Position numbers and translations under genes: made by a program
Assembly: GCF_004337365.2 (NCBI RefSeq)
Contig: NZ_CP044016.1
Location: forward strand, 682,001 to 746,000
Source of the DNA: Rhizosphaericola mali
GTDB lineage: Bacteria; Bacteroidota; Bacteroidia; Chitinophagales; Chitinophagaceae
Reading direction: 5' to 3'
Length of the DNA: 64,000 nucleotides
In this document: positions 26,552-35,790 of the stretch, in pieces
Layout: each line of letters starts with the position of its first letter
Numbering within the stretch: position 1 is the stretch's first letter
The notes under the pieces: generated by a model
Told to the model about the DNA's origin: nothing
Database searches by the model: none
Seen by the model: the letters and a program-made list of their open reading frames with translations, nothing else

Positions 26552-27991
26552 ATGAAGAAGCGGATATTTTTCAAATATATACTCGGCGCATTTTCCTTAT
26601 TTATGGGAAAAGATTTATTGGCTCAAAAGACTGGAAATACACAGATTTCCTTGACTATAAAACCGTATAAAAATACTTGGGTATATATCGGTAATTATTT
26701 CGGAAAATTTACCAATCTCACGGACTCTGTTTATCTGAATGAACAAAGCACGGGCGTGTTGAAAAAAAGTGAAAAATATCCGGAAGGAATTTATTTCGCC
26801 ATTTCTCCCAAAAAAGCACTTTTATTTGAGTTCTTGATGGACGGAACGCAGCATTTTCAAATAGTCGCAGATACTACCAATTTGAAAAATGTCACAATCA
26901 CAGGTTCTAAGGAAAATGAATACTACTCGACTTATACCAAATATATAGCGCAACATAGTCAAAATATTCATCAACTAGAGTTGTCCTTGTCTTCTGCAAA
27001 AACAAATGCAGACTCTACTAAAATACGCCAAGAGATTAGTCAAAAGATGAATGCTTTTAATCAATATCGTTTAGATTTTGTAAAGCAACATCCTAACTCT
27101 TTATTGGCGACATATTTTCAGGCAATGCAGCGACCTATTGCGCCTAAGATAGTAGGAAAAGATTCTACAGCACCTTTTTATTACGTGCAAGAGCACTATT
27201 GGGATAATGTGGACTTGAGTGATGATCGACTATTGCGTACGCCATTTTTCGAACCTAAAATGGATGAATATTTCAAATATTATGTTTCTCCAGAACCGGA
27301 TTCAGTGATTAAATCTGTGAATCATATTTTGCTATATTCTCGTGAAGGCAAAGAAATACATCAATATTTGTTGGGAAAATTTACCGACAAATATATCAAT
27401 CCTGAAATCATGGGCCAAGACAAGGTTTTCTTGTATTTGTTTGATAATTATTATTCCAAAGGTGATACAACTTGGCTCAATGATAAACAGAAAAAATTCA
27501 TATTTGAAAGAGCTTATAGTTTGATGGCAAATCAAATTGGAGAGCCAGCACCTAGTTTGGATTTGAAAGATTCTACAGGCACTGTTCAGCCTTTGAATAC
27601 TGTAAATGGAAAATATACTTTAGTAATATTTTGGGATCCTGATTGTAGTCATTGTAAGGTTATCGTGCCTAAAATTGATTCTATTTACAATGCAAAATGG
27701 AAAAGCCTTGGTATGAAAGTCTATGCGGTAAATACCGCTGAGGACAACGTAAAAGGTTGGAATCAATATGTGGAAAATCATCACCTCGGAGACTGGATAA
27801 ATGTTACACAATCCACGGCAGAACGAGAAGCGGATGCAGCTTCCAATCGTGCCAATTATCGTCAATTATATGATGTATATCAGACGCCAACGATCTATCT
27901 TTTGGATAAGGATAAAAGAATAATCGCGAAAAAACTTACGGTGGATCAGATTGATGGATTACTCACGACAAAAGAAAAAGTGAAGAAATAG
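26552..27991 (+). CDS. Thioredoxin-fold protein with N-terminal DUF4369/DUF5106-like regions
   Basis: 479 residues with a signal peptide ending near AQK (residue 26). Residues 30-130 are beta-rich and fit the DUF4369-like start. Residues 130-330 are helical like DUF5106. The C-terminal redoxin domain from about 335 holds YTLVIFWDPDCSHCKVIVPKID, with the active-site pair CSHC, and the cis-Pro in YQTPTIYLLD. It is likely a periplasmic disulfide reductase of the TlpA/ResA type. It starts 4 bp after the S9 peptidase gene and may be co-transcribed with it. Confidence 0.85.
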   Translation: MKKRIFFKYILGAFSLFMGKDLLAQKTGNTQISLTIKPYKNTWVYIGNYFGKFTNLTDSVYLNEQSTGVLKKSEKYPEGIYFAISPKKALLFEFLMDGTQHFQIVADTTNLKNVTITGSKENEYYSTYTKYIAQHSQNIHQLELSLSSAKTNADSTKIRQEISQKMNAFNQYRLDFVKQHPNSLLATYFQAMQRPIAPKIVGKDSTAPFYYVQEHYWDNVDLSDDRLLRTPFFEPKMDEYFKYYVSPEPDSVIKSVNHILLYSREGKEIHQYLLGKFTDKYINPEIMGQDKVFLYLFDNYYSKGDTTWLNDKQKKFIFERAYSLMANQIGEPAPSLDLKDSTGTVQPLNTVNGKYTLVIFWDPDCSHCKVIVPKIDSIYNAKWKSLGMKVYAVNTAEDNVKGWNQYVENHHLGDWINVTQSTAEREADAASNRANYRQLYDVYQTPTIYLLDKDKRIIAKKLTVDQIDGLLTTKEKVKK

Positions 27992-27992
27992 T

Positions 27993-28023
27993 AAAAAGGA
28001 GAAAGTTTAACTTTCTCCTTTTT
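27993..28023. terminator. Bidirectional terminator with a stop codon in its loop
   Basis: Perfect 14-bp arms AAAAAGGAGAAAGT / ACTTTCTCCTTTTT around TTA, which is the stop codon (minus strand TAA) of the following minus-strand regulator gene. Confidence 0.9.
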
Positions 28024-30877
28024 CAATTAATTGATGAAAGTATTGATTGAGGTTAATGTCTTGACCGAGATTGAGTTTTTTGCGTAAACGATAGCGTGCG
28101 ACTTCTACTCCTTTTAGGGAAATATTTAAGATTTCTGCAATTTCTTTGGAACTTAATTCTAGTTTCAACAAAGCGCATAATTTCTTTTCAGATGCGGTCA
28201 GTGTCGGGATTTTTTCCTTTAACTTGATTATGAAATTGTCGTGTACAGAATCAAAATGTGTGAGAAATTGATCCCATTCTGATTGATTGTCGATCTGTGA
28301 TTCTACTTTTTTCAATAGTTTTTTAAACTGCGAATTATTTCCCATTTCTGGATATTGTTGCAATTCATCTTTTAGTTGGATAAATGCTTCACTTTTTTTC
28401 GCAAGCGCCATCGCATTGGTCGCAATAGTGGCATTTTTCGTTTTTAATTCGTTGGTTAATTTTGCATTTTGCAATTCTATAATGGACTTATTTTTTTGTT
28501 CCAATTCTAGTCTATGTTGCAGATCGACTTCATTTCTTTTGATCGTAAATTCTTTTTCTTGACTTTCTAATTTTTTACGTTGAATATTTAAATATCTGTG
28601 ATGTTGAAAACGAGAAAATTGAACAATAGCAATCACTAACACAAGGAAGCAAAAAGTGTAAAACCACCAAGTTTCATACCATGGTGGCAATATGGAAAAT
28701 GCGTAGGAAATTTCTTGTATTTTTCCAGTCAATTCGTTTTCGGCTTTGACTTTAAATATGTATTTCCCTTTCGGTAATTGTGTGTAGCTTTTTTCTGTGC
28801 GTTCGGACCAAGTTGACCAACTTCTGTCATATCCTTCCAAATAATAACTGTATTTGATTTTCAATAATTTATTAAAATGAATGAGTTGGTATGCAAATGT
28901 GATGGAATTAAAATCATGCTTAATTGATTGCGTCGCAGGTTGCAGATCGGAATAACCTCCGAAAAGAATACTATCTAATTTTTCATTTTTTTGAATGGCA
29001 ATTTTGCTAAAGTAAAATTGTCCAGCATCTTGTTGCATCTCAGCAACATCGGGATTGACATAGTAGAATCCATGATCTCCCGTTATGACCGCTTTATTTT
29101 GATTTACAATAGAAATATTTTGATTTTCTTCATTTTGGATTCTTCCTTGAAATTCATTGAACCATACAATATTAGAATTATTGATTTTAGGTAAAACGCC
29201 AATCTTTTTATTATTTATAAACCAAATGTTTTTTAAGGAGTCAAGTTGAAGAAATGAAAAGTTTAACTTAGAGAAAGTTGACGAAGTATTCGTCCATTTT
29301 TCGAAGGAGTTTTTTCCCATATTCCAAATAAAGGAGCCTTTATTTGAACTTAAAATGACCGTACTGTCATATTGAAATAAATGGTTTTGATTAGAAGATA
29401 TCAGCTTAGAATCTTGAATATGAATTGTGGAAATAGGAGTGAAGTTGCTGTCTAATTTTGTGATATACAGACCTTTATAAGGATGCATGGCAAAAATGGA
29501 ATGATTCACTACGCCGACATATCGAGCGGATTCAAATATAGCTTCTTTACTTAATTCCAAAATCTCCTTATCAGAAATTTTAAAAAAATGCAAACCATTG
29601 AATGTGCCACAAACGATAATATTGGTATTCGGAATTAGTGTAAAATTCCAAAAACCTGTTGGACGCTGATTAAGTTTTTTAAGTACATGATTATCGTAGG
29701 AAAACGCAGACTTGACCGTACCGATAAGCAAATGATTTTGAATAACATTTAATCCTAAAATTGGCCCTTCTGTTCCTTTGATAAGTGAATAAGATTGTGA
29801 CTGAGAATCAAATTCATACAATCCAGAAGAATTGCCAAGAAACATATGTCCTTGATAAAAGCAAGAAATATTGCCTGCTTGCATATTGATAAAATCAGGG
29901 ATAATATTTTTATTCGGATTTCTTGTTTCAATTAGGTCAATCCCATTATCTAGTCCTAACCATAAATTTTGAGATTTATCAACGAATGAGGAAAGGATAT
30001 TATTATTCTGAAGCCCGCGCGTACGATTATATTGAGTGAGGATCTTACCTTGATAATTAATTATATAACATCCACTGAAATTGGTAATAATGGCGATTTT
30101 ATCCTTGCTAATAGGTAGGATTTTGTAAATGTTTTGCTTGGTGATTTCATTAATATGCTCATTTTTAAAGGGGCTCATTTTTCCATTACTAACCGAAAAA
30201 AGTCCATTGGTCAAAGTGCAAATCAATAAGGTTTCTTCATTTATAGGCAATATCCCAGTCATCTGAATATGTGCTGGAAATTGAGCATTTGGGATATAGG
30301 TATTCCAATGATTGTTGTCGTAATAAAGCAAACCAATATTGTCATTGTAAGCAAACATTTTGTTATTTACCGCACCTAAAAAGCTCCAATTTTCACTGGA
30401 AAAAGCTTCTATTTTGTCCTTTTCATATTTGAATATTTGGCGATTAGACATAAAAAAAATACTATTTCCGACGGATTCAATCCTCCATACATCAGCAAAA
30501 TCAGATTGTTTTTCTTTGGGTATTTTGTTTTTTAAAGAGGTGTAAACGAGTTTGCCTTGTTTATTTGGATAAAAATATCCCAATTCTTCTTGACTTCCAA
30601 TATAGATTTTGTCATCTTTTCCAATGAAAATTGAGCGAATTATGGTCTGATTTGGCAAAGGATGTAATTCCCAATTACGACCATCGAAGCTTAAAAGTCC
30701 GTCATTATTAGCAAAATAGATGCGCCCCATTTTATCCTGAGCAATTCCCCAATTCTGACTTCCTCCACGATATTCTTCTTTGGTAAAATGGAAGATATTA
30801 TCTGCTGTTGAAAATCCTTGAGCAGATCCAAGTGCACAATAAATTTGTAGAAAAAATAATAATAGTAAGTTTTTCAT
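28007..30877 (-). CDS. Membrane-spanning propeller/YYY sensor with LuxR-type DNA-binding domain
   Basis: 956 residues. A signal peptide (residues 1-19) leads to a long periplasmic beta-propeller (two-component-regulator-propeller repeats, e.g. LWLGLDNGIDLIE). A triple-Tyr domain is at about 650-725 (SYYLEGYDRSWSTWSERT ... YIFKVKAENE). A membrane helix lies at about 738-757 and a coiled coil at 760-840. The C-terminal helix-turn-helix from about 893 contains LTASEKKLCALL and SSKEIAEILNISLKGVEVAR. No kinase or receiver domain is present, so it would sense a ligand outside and bind DNA directly. Divergence from susC by 230 bp suggests it controls that locus. Confidence 0.88.
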   Translation of the reverse strand: MKNLLLLFFLQIYCALGSAQGFSTADNIFHFTKEEYRGGSQNWGIAQDKMGRIYFANNDGLLSFDGRNWELHPLPNQTIIRSIFIGKDDKIYIGSQEELGYFYPNKQGKLVYTSLKNKIPKEKQSDFADVWRIESVGNSIFFMSNRQIFKYEKDKIEAFSSENWSFLGAVNNKMFAYNDNIGLLYYDNNHWNTYIPNAQFPAHIQMTGILPINEETLLICTLTNGLFSVSNGKMSPFKNEHINEITKQNIYKILPISKDKIAIITNFSGCYIINYQGKILTQYNRTRGLQNNNILSSFVDKSQNLWLGLDNGIDLIETRNPNKNIIPDFINMQAGNISCFYQGHMFLGNSSGLYEFDSQSQSYSLIKGTEGPILGLNVIQNHLLIGTVKSAFSYDNHVLKKLNQRPTGFWNFTLIPNTNIIVCGTFNGLHFFKISDKEILELSKEAIFESARYVGVVNHSIFAMHPYKGLYITKLDSNFTPISTIHIQDSKLISSNQNHLFQYDSTVILSSNKGSFIWNMGKNSFEKWTNTSSTFSKLNFSFLQLDSLKNIWFINNKKIGVLPKINNSNIVWFNEFQGRIQNEENQNISIVNQNKAVITGDHGFYYVNPDVAEMQQDAGQFYFSKIAIQKNEKLDSILFGGYSDLQPATQSIKHDFNSITFAYQLIHFNKLLKIKYSYYLEGYDRSWSTWSERTEKSYTQLPKGKYIFKVKAENELTGKIQEISYAFSILPPWYETWWFYTFCFLVLVIAIVQFSRFQHHRYLNIQRKKLESQEKEFTIKRNEVDLQHRLELEQKNKSIIELQNAKLTNELKTKNATIATNAMALAKKSEAFIQLKDELQQYPEMGNNSQFKKLLKKVESQIDNQSEWDQFLTHFDSVHDNFIIKLKEKIPTLTASEKKLCALLKLELSSKEIAEILNISLKGVEVARYRLRKKLNLGQDINLNQYFHQLIEKGES

Positions 30878-31038
30878 TTGTCTATATAAGTCTTAACGAA
30901 ATGTAAAAATGCATAAAATAAACAAATGTTGGTTAGTTAATTTTTGTTGGAATATAAAATCTTGATTATCAATAATTAATTATTAAAATGTAGGGTATTT
31001 GTAGGGGGGTAAATGTTAAAGCAGTTTTAAAATAATTT

Positions 31039-31046
31039 TATTTTTG
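31039..31046 (+). promoter_or_regulatory. -7 promoter element of the susC operon
   Basis: TATTTTTG matches TAnnTTTG and ends 61 nt before the ATG at 31108. The region to 30878 also holds the divergent regulator's promoter (minus strand TACATTTC, one mismatch). A run of six Gs at 31003-31008 lies upstream. Confidence 0.55.
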
Positions 31047-31107
31047 CTCCGGTTTATGAAAGTATGTAAATAAAATGCTTTCGATTTTAAATGAATAAAG
31101 CTTGTAT

Positions 31108-34100
31108 ATGAAAAAAAATCTGGTAGTAGTTTTCAGAATGCTTTTAATTCTGATTTCTTTCCAATTTACTGCTGTTTATGGACAAGATAAAGTCCAAACA
31201 ATACATGGTAAAATTACGTCCCCAACTGGTACTCCACTTTCTAATGTAGCGATTTCAAGTAGTAGCCCGATTGGTAATACCATGTCAAATGATTCTGGTG
31301 AATTTGACATAAAAGCCAAAGTTGGTGCTACGATCCAATTTACATTAATTGGATATATCGTTCAATCGAAAACGGTCTCTGATTCGACAAATGTTCTAGA
31401 TATAATATTGACAGAATCATTAGGAAAATTAGATGATGTAATTGTCGTGGGATATGGTACGCAAAAAAGAGCCGATGTAACTGGGGCTGTCTCTACTGTA
31501 AAAGCTAGTGATTTGACAGGTGCACCAGTAATGAGAGTAGAGCAATCTCTACAAGGTCGTACATCTGGTTTGACTATTTCTACTGCATCAGGACAACCTG
31601 GAAGTGCTTCCACAGTAAGAGTGCGAGGTACGACATCTATTAATAATAGCGATCCATTATATATTGTTGATGGCGTACAAATAGATGGCGGTATCGATTA
31701 TTTAAATCAAAATGATATTGAATCAATCACCGTATTGAAAGATGCTGCATCTGCTGCAATTTATGGCTCCAGAGCTGCTAGTGGTGTAATATTAGTTACG
31801 ACAAAACAGGGACGTGCTGGAGCAATGAAAATCTCTTACAATGGGTATTATGGATTACAACGTACCTCAAAAAAATTGTCTTTAGCAAATGCTACACAAT
31901 ACGCAACATTGAGAAATGAAGCACAGATAAATGACGGAAATAGTCCAATTTTCGCTGATCCTAGTAGTTATGGTAAAGGAACAGATTGGCAATCTGAAAT
32001 TTTTGATAATCACGCACCTATTCAAGATCATGAAATTAGTATTAGTGGTGGTAGTGATAAAAATAGCTATTATTCTTCTTTTGGATATTATGATCAAAAA
32101 GGTATTGTTACACCTGATATTTCATGGTATAAGAGATTTACCATGCGTATTAATACCTCATTTAAACCTACAAAATGGATCACATTCGGTGAAAACTTGA
32201 GTTATTCTTACATCAAAAATCAAGGTTTGGGTAATACCAATAGTGAGTTTGGAGGTCCTTTAAGTTCTGCTATTAATCTTGATCCTATAACACCTGCAAT
32301 TGTAACAGACACAACATTATTGAGCAATACTAATTATCCTTATTATGCACAGTTGCTTGCTCATCCTAATGCAGTAGTACGTGATGCGAATGGAAATGTT
32401 TATGGCTTGTCAAAGTATGTACAGCAAGAAATGGCTAATCCATTAGCTTATGTACAAACACAAATGGGGAACTACAATTGGTCTCATAATATTATTGCAA
32501 ACGCATTTTTAGAAATCAAACCAGTAGAAGGTTTAACTTTAAAATCTACGATTAGTGGAAAACTCGCTTTTTACGGTTCCAATAGTTTTACACCACTATA
32601 CTATTTAAGCCCTTCAAATTCAAATTTGAATACGGCCAATATGTACCGTGAATCAGATAATACATTTTTATGGTTGTGGGAAAATACAGCGAATTATAAT
32701 TTGAAACTCGGCAACCATAATTTTACCATTTTGGCTGGCCAGAGTTCCCAACAACAATCTGGTTCTGGTTTAAATGTTAATTTTATAGGTTTGCCAGTTA
32801 ATAATTACCAAGATGCATCTCCAAATTTTGCCTTGACGCCAACCAATAGAATCGGTGCGGGATTTGATAACCAACCGTATACATTACAATCATTTTTTGG
32901 AAGGTTGAATTACGACTATGATGGAAGGTACTTGGTTACTGCGATAGTTAGAAGAGATGGGTCTTCTAAATTTGGACCAAATAATAAATATGGGACTTTC
33001 CCTTCTCTTTCCCTAGGATGGGTCGCATCTAAAGAAAGCTTTTGGCCAACTAACAATGTAGTGGATTATTTAAAAATTAGAGGATCTTGGGGTAAAGTAG
33101 GTAATGAACAATCATTGGGTTCATACTATTATATTTCTACCTTGAGTGGAGGTGCTAATTATCCATTGAGTAGTGATGGTACTATTAATATTGGTTATCG
33201 TCCAAATGCACCAGCTAATCCAGATTTAAAATGGGAACAAACAACCCAAACAGACTTGGGTATTGATATTAATTTCTTAAAAAGGTTCAATTTGACTTTT
33301 GATTGGTTTAGAAAAGTAACCTCTGATATGTTATTACAGGTACAAGTTCCAGGTTATGTTGGAGCTTATGGTAATCCTTATGGAAATATTGCGAGCTTGA
33401 GAAATAAAGGATTTGAATTTGAACTAGGATATAATAACAACATAGGAGATTTCAATTATCGTTTAAATGGTAATGCATCTTATGTAAAAAATATGATCAC
33501 TGATCTAGGACAAAATGAATTCTTAACTGCAGGATCTGTACAGTCAAGTTCTTATGAAATAGCGCGTACTACAGTAGGACAACCTATTGGTGCATTCTAT
33601 GGATTTGAGACCAACGGAGTTTTTCAAAATCAACAACAGATTGATAACTATAAATCAGCCAATGGAACCATTATTCAGCCCAATGCTAAACCTGGTGATT
33701 TTATTTGGAAAGATTTAAATGGTGACGGTGTGATCAATGATAAGGATAGAACATTCTTGGGTAATCCTACTCCAACTTGGACGTATGGAATTACAATTAG
33801 TGCCAACTATAAAAATTTTGATATTGTTGCTTTAGGTCAAGGTGCTGGAGGGAACAAAGTTTATCAAGCGCTTAGAAGATTGGATATCGCCTCTGCAAAC
33901 TATTCAACCGCAGCTTTGAATAGATGGACTGGTGAAGGTACTTCCAATGATTATCCTAGATTAACAGATGCGGATCCTAATCACAATTATTCTAATCCTT
34001 CTAATTTCTATTTATCCAGTGGTAATTATTTCAGGTTAAAAAATTTACAGTTGGGTTACACTTTTCGAGATGGTATTTTGGCAAAGGCTGGTATAACGAA

Positions 34101-34251
34101 ACTTAGAGTTTATTTAAGTGGTAATAACCTAGTAACATTCACTAAATATGCAGGATATGACCCGGAAATAGGAGGTAGTAGTTATGGCATAGATAGAGGT
34201 GTTTATCCTCAAGCTAAATCTTATATTCTAGGTGCAAGTGTTAACTTTTAA
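31108..34251 (+). CDS. susC: SusC/RagA-family TonB-linked outer membrane transporter
   Basis: 1047 residues from the ATG at 31108. A TTG two codons upstream is in frame but less likely. After the signal peptide (ending VYGQ) comes a carboxypeptidase-regulatory-like domain (IHGKITSPTGTPLSNVAI) and then the SusC hallmark DDVIVVGYGTQKRADVTGAV. The plug domain reads SLQGRTSGLTI ... DPLYIVDGVQ and LKDAASAAIYGSRAASGVI. The rest is the 22-strand barrel ending AKSYILGASVNF with a C-terminal Phe. It imports oligosaccharides with TonB energy. It is followed 11 bp later by susD. Confidence 0.97.
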   Translation: MKKNLVVVFRMLLILISFQFTAVYGQDKVQTIHGKITSPTGTPLSNVAISSSSPIGNTMSNDSGEFDIKAKVGATIQFTLIGYIVQSKTVSDSTNVLDIILTESLGKLDDVIVVGYGTQKRADVTGAVSTVKASDLTGAPVMRVEQSLQGRTSGLTISTASGQPGSASTVRVRGTTSINNSDPLYIVDGVQIDGGIDYLNQNDIESITVLKDAASAAIYGSRAASGVILVTTKQGRAGAMKISYNGYYGLQRTSKKLSLANATQYATLRNEAQINDGNSPIFADPSSYGKGTDWQSEIFDNHAPIQDHEISISGGSDKNSYYSSFGYYDQKGIVTPDISWYKRFTMRINTSFKPTKWITFGENLSYSYIKNQGLGNTNSEFGGPLSSAINLDPITPAIVTDTTLLSNTNYPYYAQLLAHPNAVVRDANGNVYGLSKYVQQEMANPLAYVQTQMGNYNWSHNIIANAFLEIKPVEGLTLKSTISGKLAFYGSNSFTPLYYLSPSNSNLNTANMYRESDNTFLWLWENTANYNLKLGNHNFTILAGQSSQQQSGSGLNVNFIGLPVNNYQDASPNFALTPTNRIGAGFDNQPYTLQSFFGRLNYDYDGRYLVTAIVRRDGSSKFGPNNKYGTFPSLSLGWVASKESFWPTNNVVDYLKIRGSWGKVGNEQSLGSYYYISTLSGGANYPLSSDGTINIGYRPNAPANPDLKWEQTTQTDLGIDINFLKRFNLTFDWFRKVTSDMLLQVQVPGYVGAYGNPYGNIASLRNKGFEFELGYNNNIGDFNYRLNGNASYVKNMITDLGQNEFLTAGSVQSSSYEIARTTVGQPIGAFYGFETNGVFQNQQQIDNYKSANGTIIQPNAKPGDFIWKDLNGDGVINDKDRTFLGNPTPTWTYGITISANYKNFDIVALGQGAGGNKVYQALRRLDIASANYSTAALNRWTGEGTSNDYPRLTDADPNHNYSNPSNFYLSSGNYFRLKNLQLGYTFRDGILAKAGITKLRVYLSGNNLVTFTKYAGYDPEIGGSSYGIDRGVYPQAKSYILGASVNF

Positions 34252-34262
34252 AATTTATTCAA

Positions 34263-35765
34263 ATGAAAATTTCAAAATATAAAATATTCAGTTATATAGT
34301 TGGGGTAACATTATTTGCCTCATGCAAAAAGTCCTTTTTGGATAAAGATCCAAATGGATTATTTTTAGAAAGCAACTATTATTCGACGGTTGAGGAGGCT
34401 TTCTCAGGATTGATAGCTGCATATAGTCCACTAGGCTGGACTGTTGGAGGAACAGACAATACTTATATTTCCAAAATTGGAGTGATGGATGTCGCTTCCG
34501 ATGAATGTTATGCAGGAGGGGGAGGTGCCTCTGATATGCCTGGATGGCAAGCTTTGAATACTTATAATATGTCCTCTGCATTGGGCCCTCAGGCAGGTCT
34601 TTGGAGTAGAAATTATACTGGAATTAATAATGCAAATATTATCCTTTCTAAACTAGAAGGAAATACCACGATTAATGCAGATAGCGTGACAAGATTTGTA
34701 GCAGAAGCAAAATTTTTACGCGCATATTACTATTTTGATCTTGTCAGAGAATTTAAAAATATTCCATTAATCTTAATTCCACCAACACTTAGTAATGCTT
34801 TTGATCAAAAACAAACCTCCTCAGATTCTGTTTATTTGCAAATCGAAGCGGATTTAAAAGCAGCAATTCCTAATTTACCTGAAACTGTATCTGCAGATCA
34901 GAATGGTAGAGCGACTACTGGAGCCGCCAATGCATTATTGGGTAAAGTAATCTTGACAGAAAACAATACTGCTCGGATGGCAGAAGCAGCTTCCTATTTG
35001 AATATTGTAAATACATCATCACAATATGGTTTACTCTCCAATTATGCAGATATTTTTGCGACAAACAATAAGTTCAATAAAGAATCCATTTTTGAGATTG
35101 TTCACACTTCTGAACAAAAGGCAGATTGGGGTACCTGGCCTTATTACTTGGCAAATGTTTTAGTAAATATGGTCGGACCTAGAAGTTATGTCGGTCCTTT
35201 ATATTGGACAGGCGGATATGGCTTTTGTCCTGTAACGCCTAATAAAGTTGCTGCATTAAAAGGTGATCCTAGATTTAGTACAAGTATTGCAAATATTGAT
35301 AGTATCGTCAATGCCGTAGCCGGTAGGAGTTACTCCGCTGGTTATCAAAATACAGGATATTTTATCAATAAATACGCACCGTTACAAGCAGATGTGGCCA
35401 CAGTTGGTCAAATTGAGTTGAATTTTGCAAAAGATGAAATTGAAATTCGATTGGCGGATACTTATTTGATGGAAGCCGAGGCGTTGATTCGAGGTGGGGG
35501 GGATGCTGGTCGTGCCTTGGCTTTATTAACGGCAGTACGTGCTCGTGTTGGATTGAGTCCAGTGGCTGCAACTTTGGATAATATTTATCATGAAAGAGAG
35601 TTGGAGTTGGCATTTGAAGGTCATCGTTGGTTTGATTTGGTTAGAACTAATCAAGCTGCATCTGTTCTCTCATTTAAAGGATTTAAAAGTGGAACAAATG
35701 AAATTTTACCGATTCCGCTTCAAAGTTTGAACAATACCTCTTTAGTTCAAAATCCTGGATATTAG
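34263..35765 (+). CDS. susD: SusD/RagB-family nutrient-binding lipoprotein
   Basis: 500 residues with lipobox LFASC near residue 20, followed by KKSFLDKDPNGLF, the standard SusD start. The helical TPR core includes AEAKFLRAYYYFDLVREF near residue 145 and the C-terminal signature ADTYLMEAEALIRGG ... ERELELAFEGHRWFDLVRT. It caps the SusC barrel and binds glycan at the cell surface. The target is most easily read from the adjacent GH30 enzyme. Confidence 0.97.
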   Translation: MKISKYKIFSYIVGVTLFASCKKSFLDKDPNGLFLESNYYSTVEEAFSGLIAAYSPLGWTVGGTDNTYISKIGVMDVASDECYAGGGGASDMPGWQALNTYNMSSALGPQAGLWSRNYTGINNANIILSKLEGNTTINADSVTRFVAEAKFLRAYYYFDLVREFKNIPLILIPPTLSNAFDQKQTSSDSVYLQIEADLKAAIPNLPETVSADQNGRATTGAANALLGKVILTENNTARMAEAASYLNIVNTSSQYGLLSNYADIFATNNKFNKESIFEIVHTSEQKADWGTWPYYLANVLVNMVGPRSYVGPLYWTGGYGFCPVTPNKVAALKGDPRFSTSIANIDSIVNAVAGRSYSAGYQNTGYFINKYAPLQADVATVGQIELNFAKDEIEIRLADTYLMEAEALIRGGGDAGRALALLTAVRARVGLSPVAATLDNIYHERELELAFEGHRWFDLVRTNQAASVLSFKGFKSGTNEILPIPLQSLNNTSLVQNPGY

Positions 35766-35790
35766 ATCTAACCTTTTTAAAAAACGCTAT

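Noticed and set aside
28007-30877. Hybrid two-component system regulator
   Set aside because: Propeller and YYY domains are present, but no histidine kinase or receiver domain lies between the membrane helix and the helix-turn-helix.
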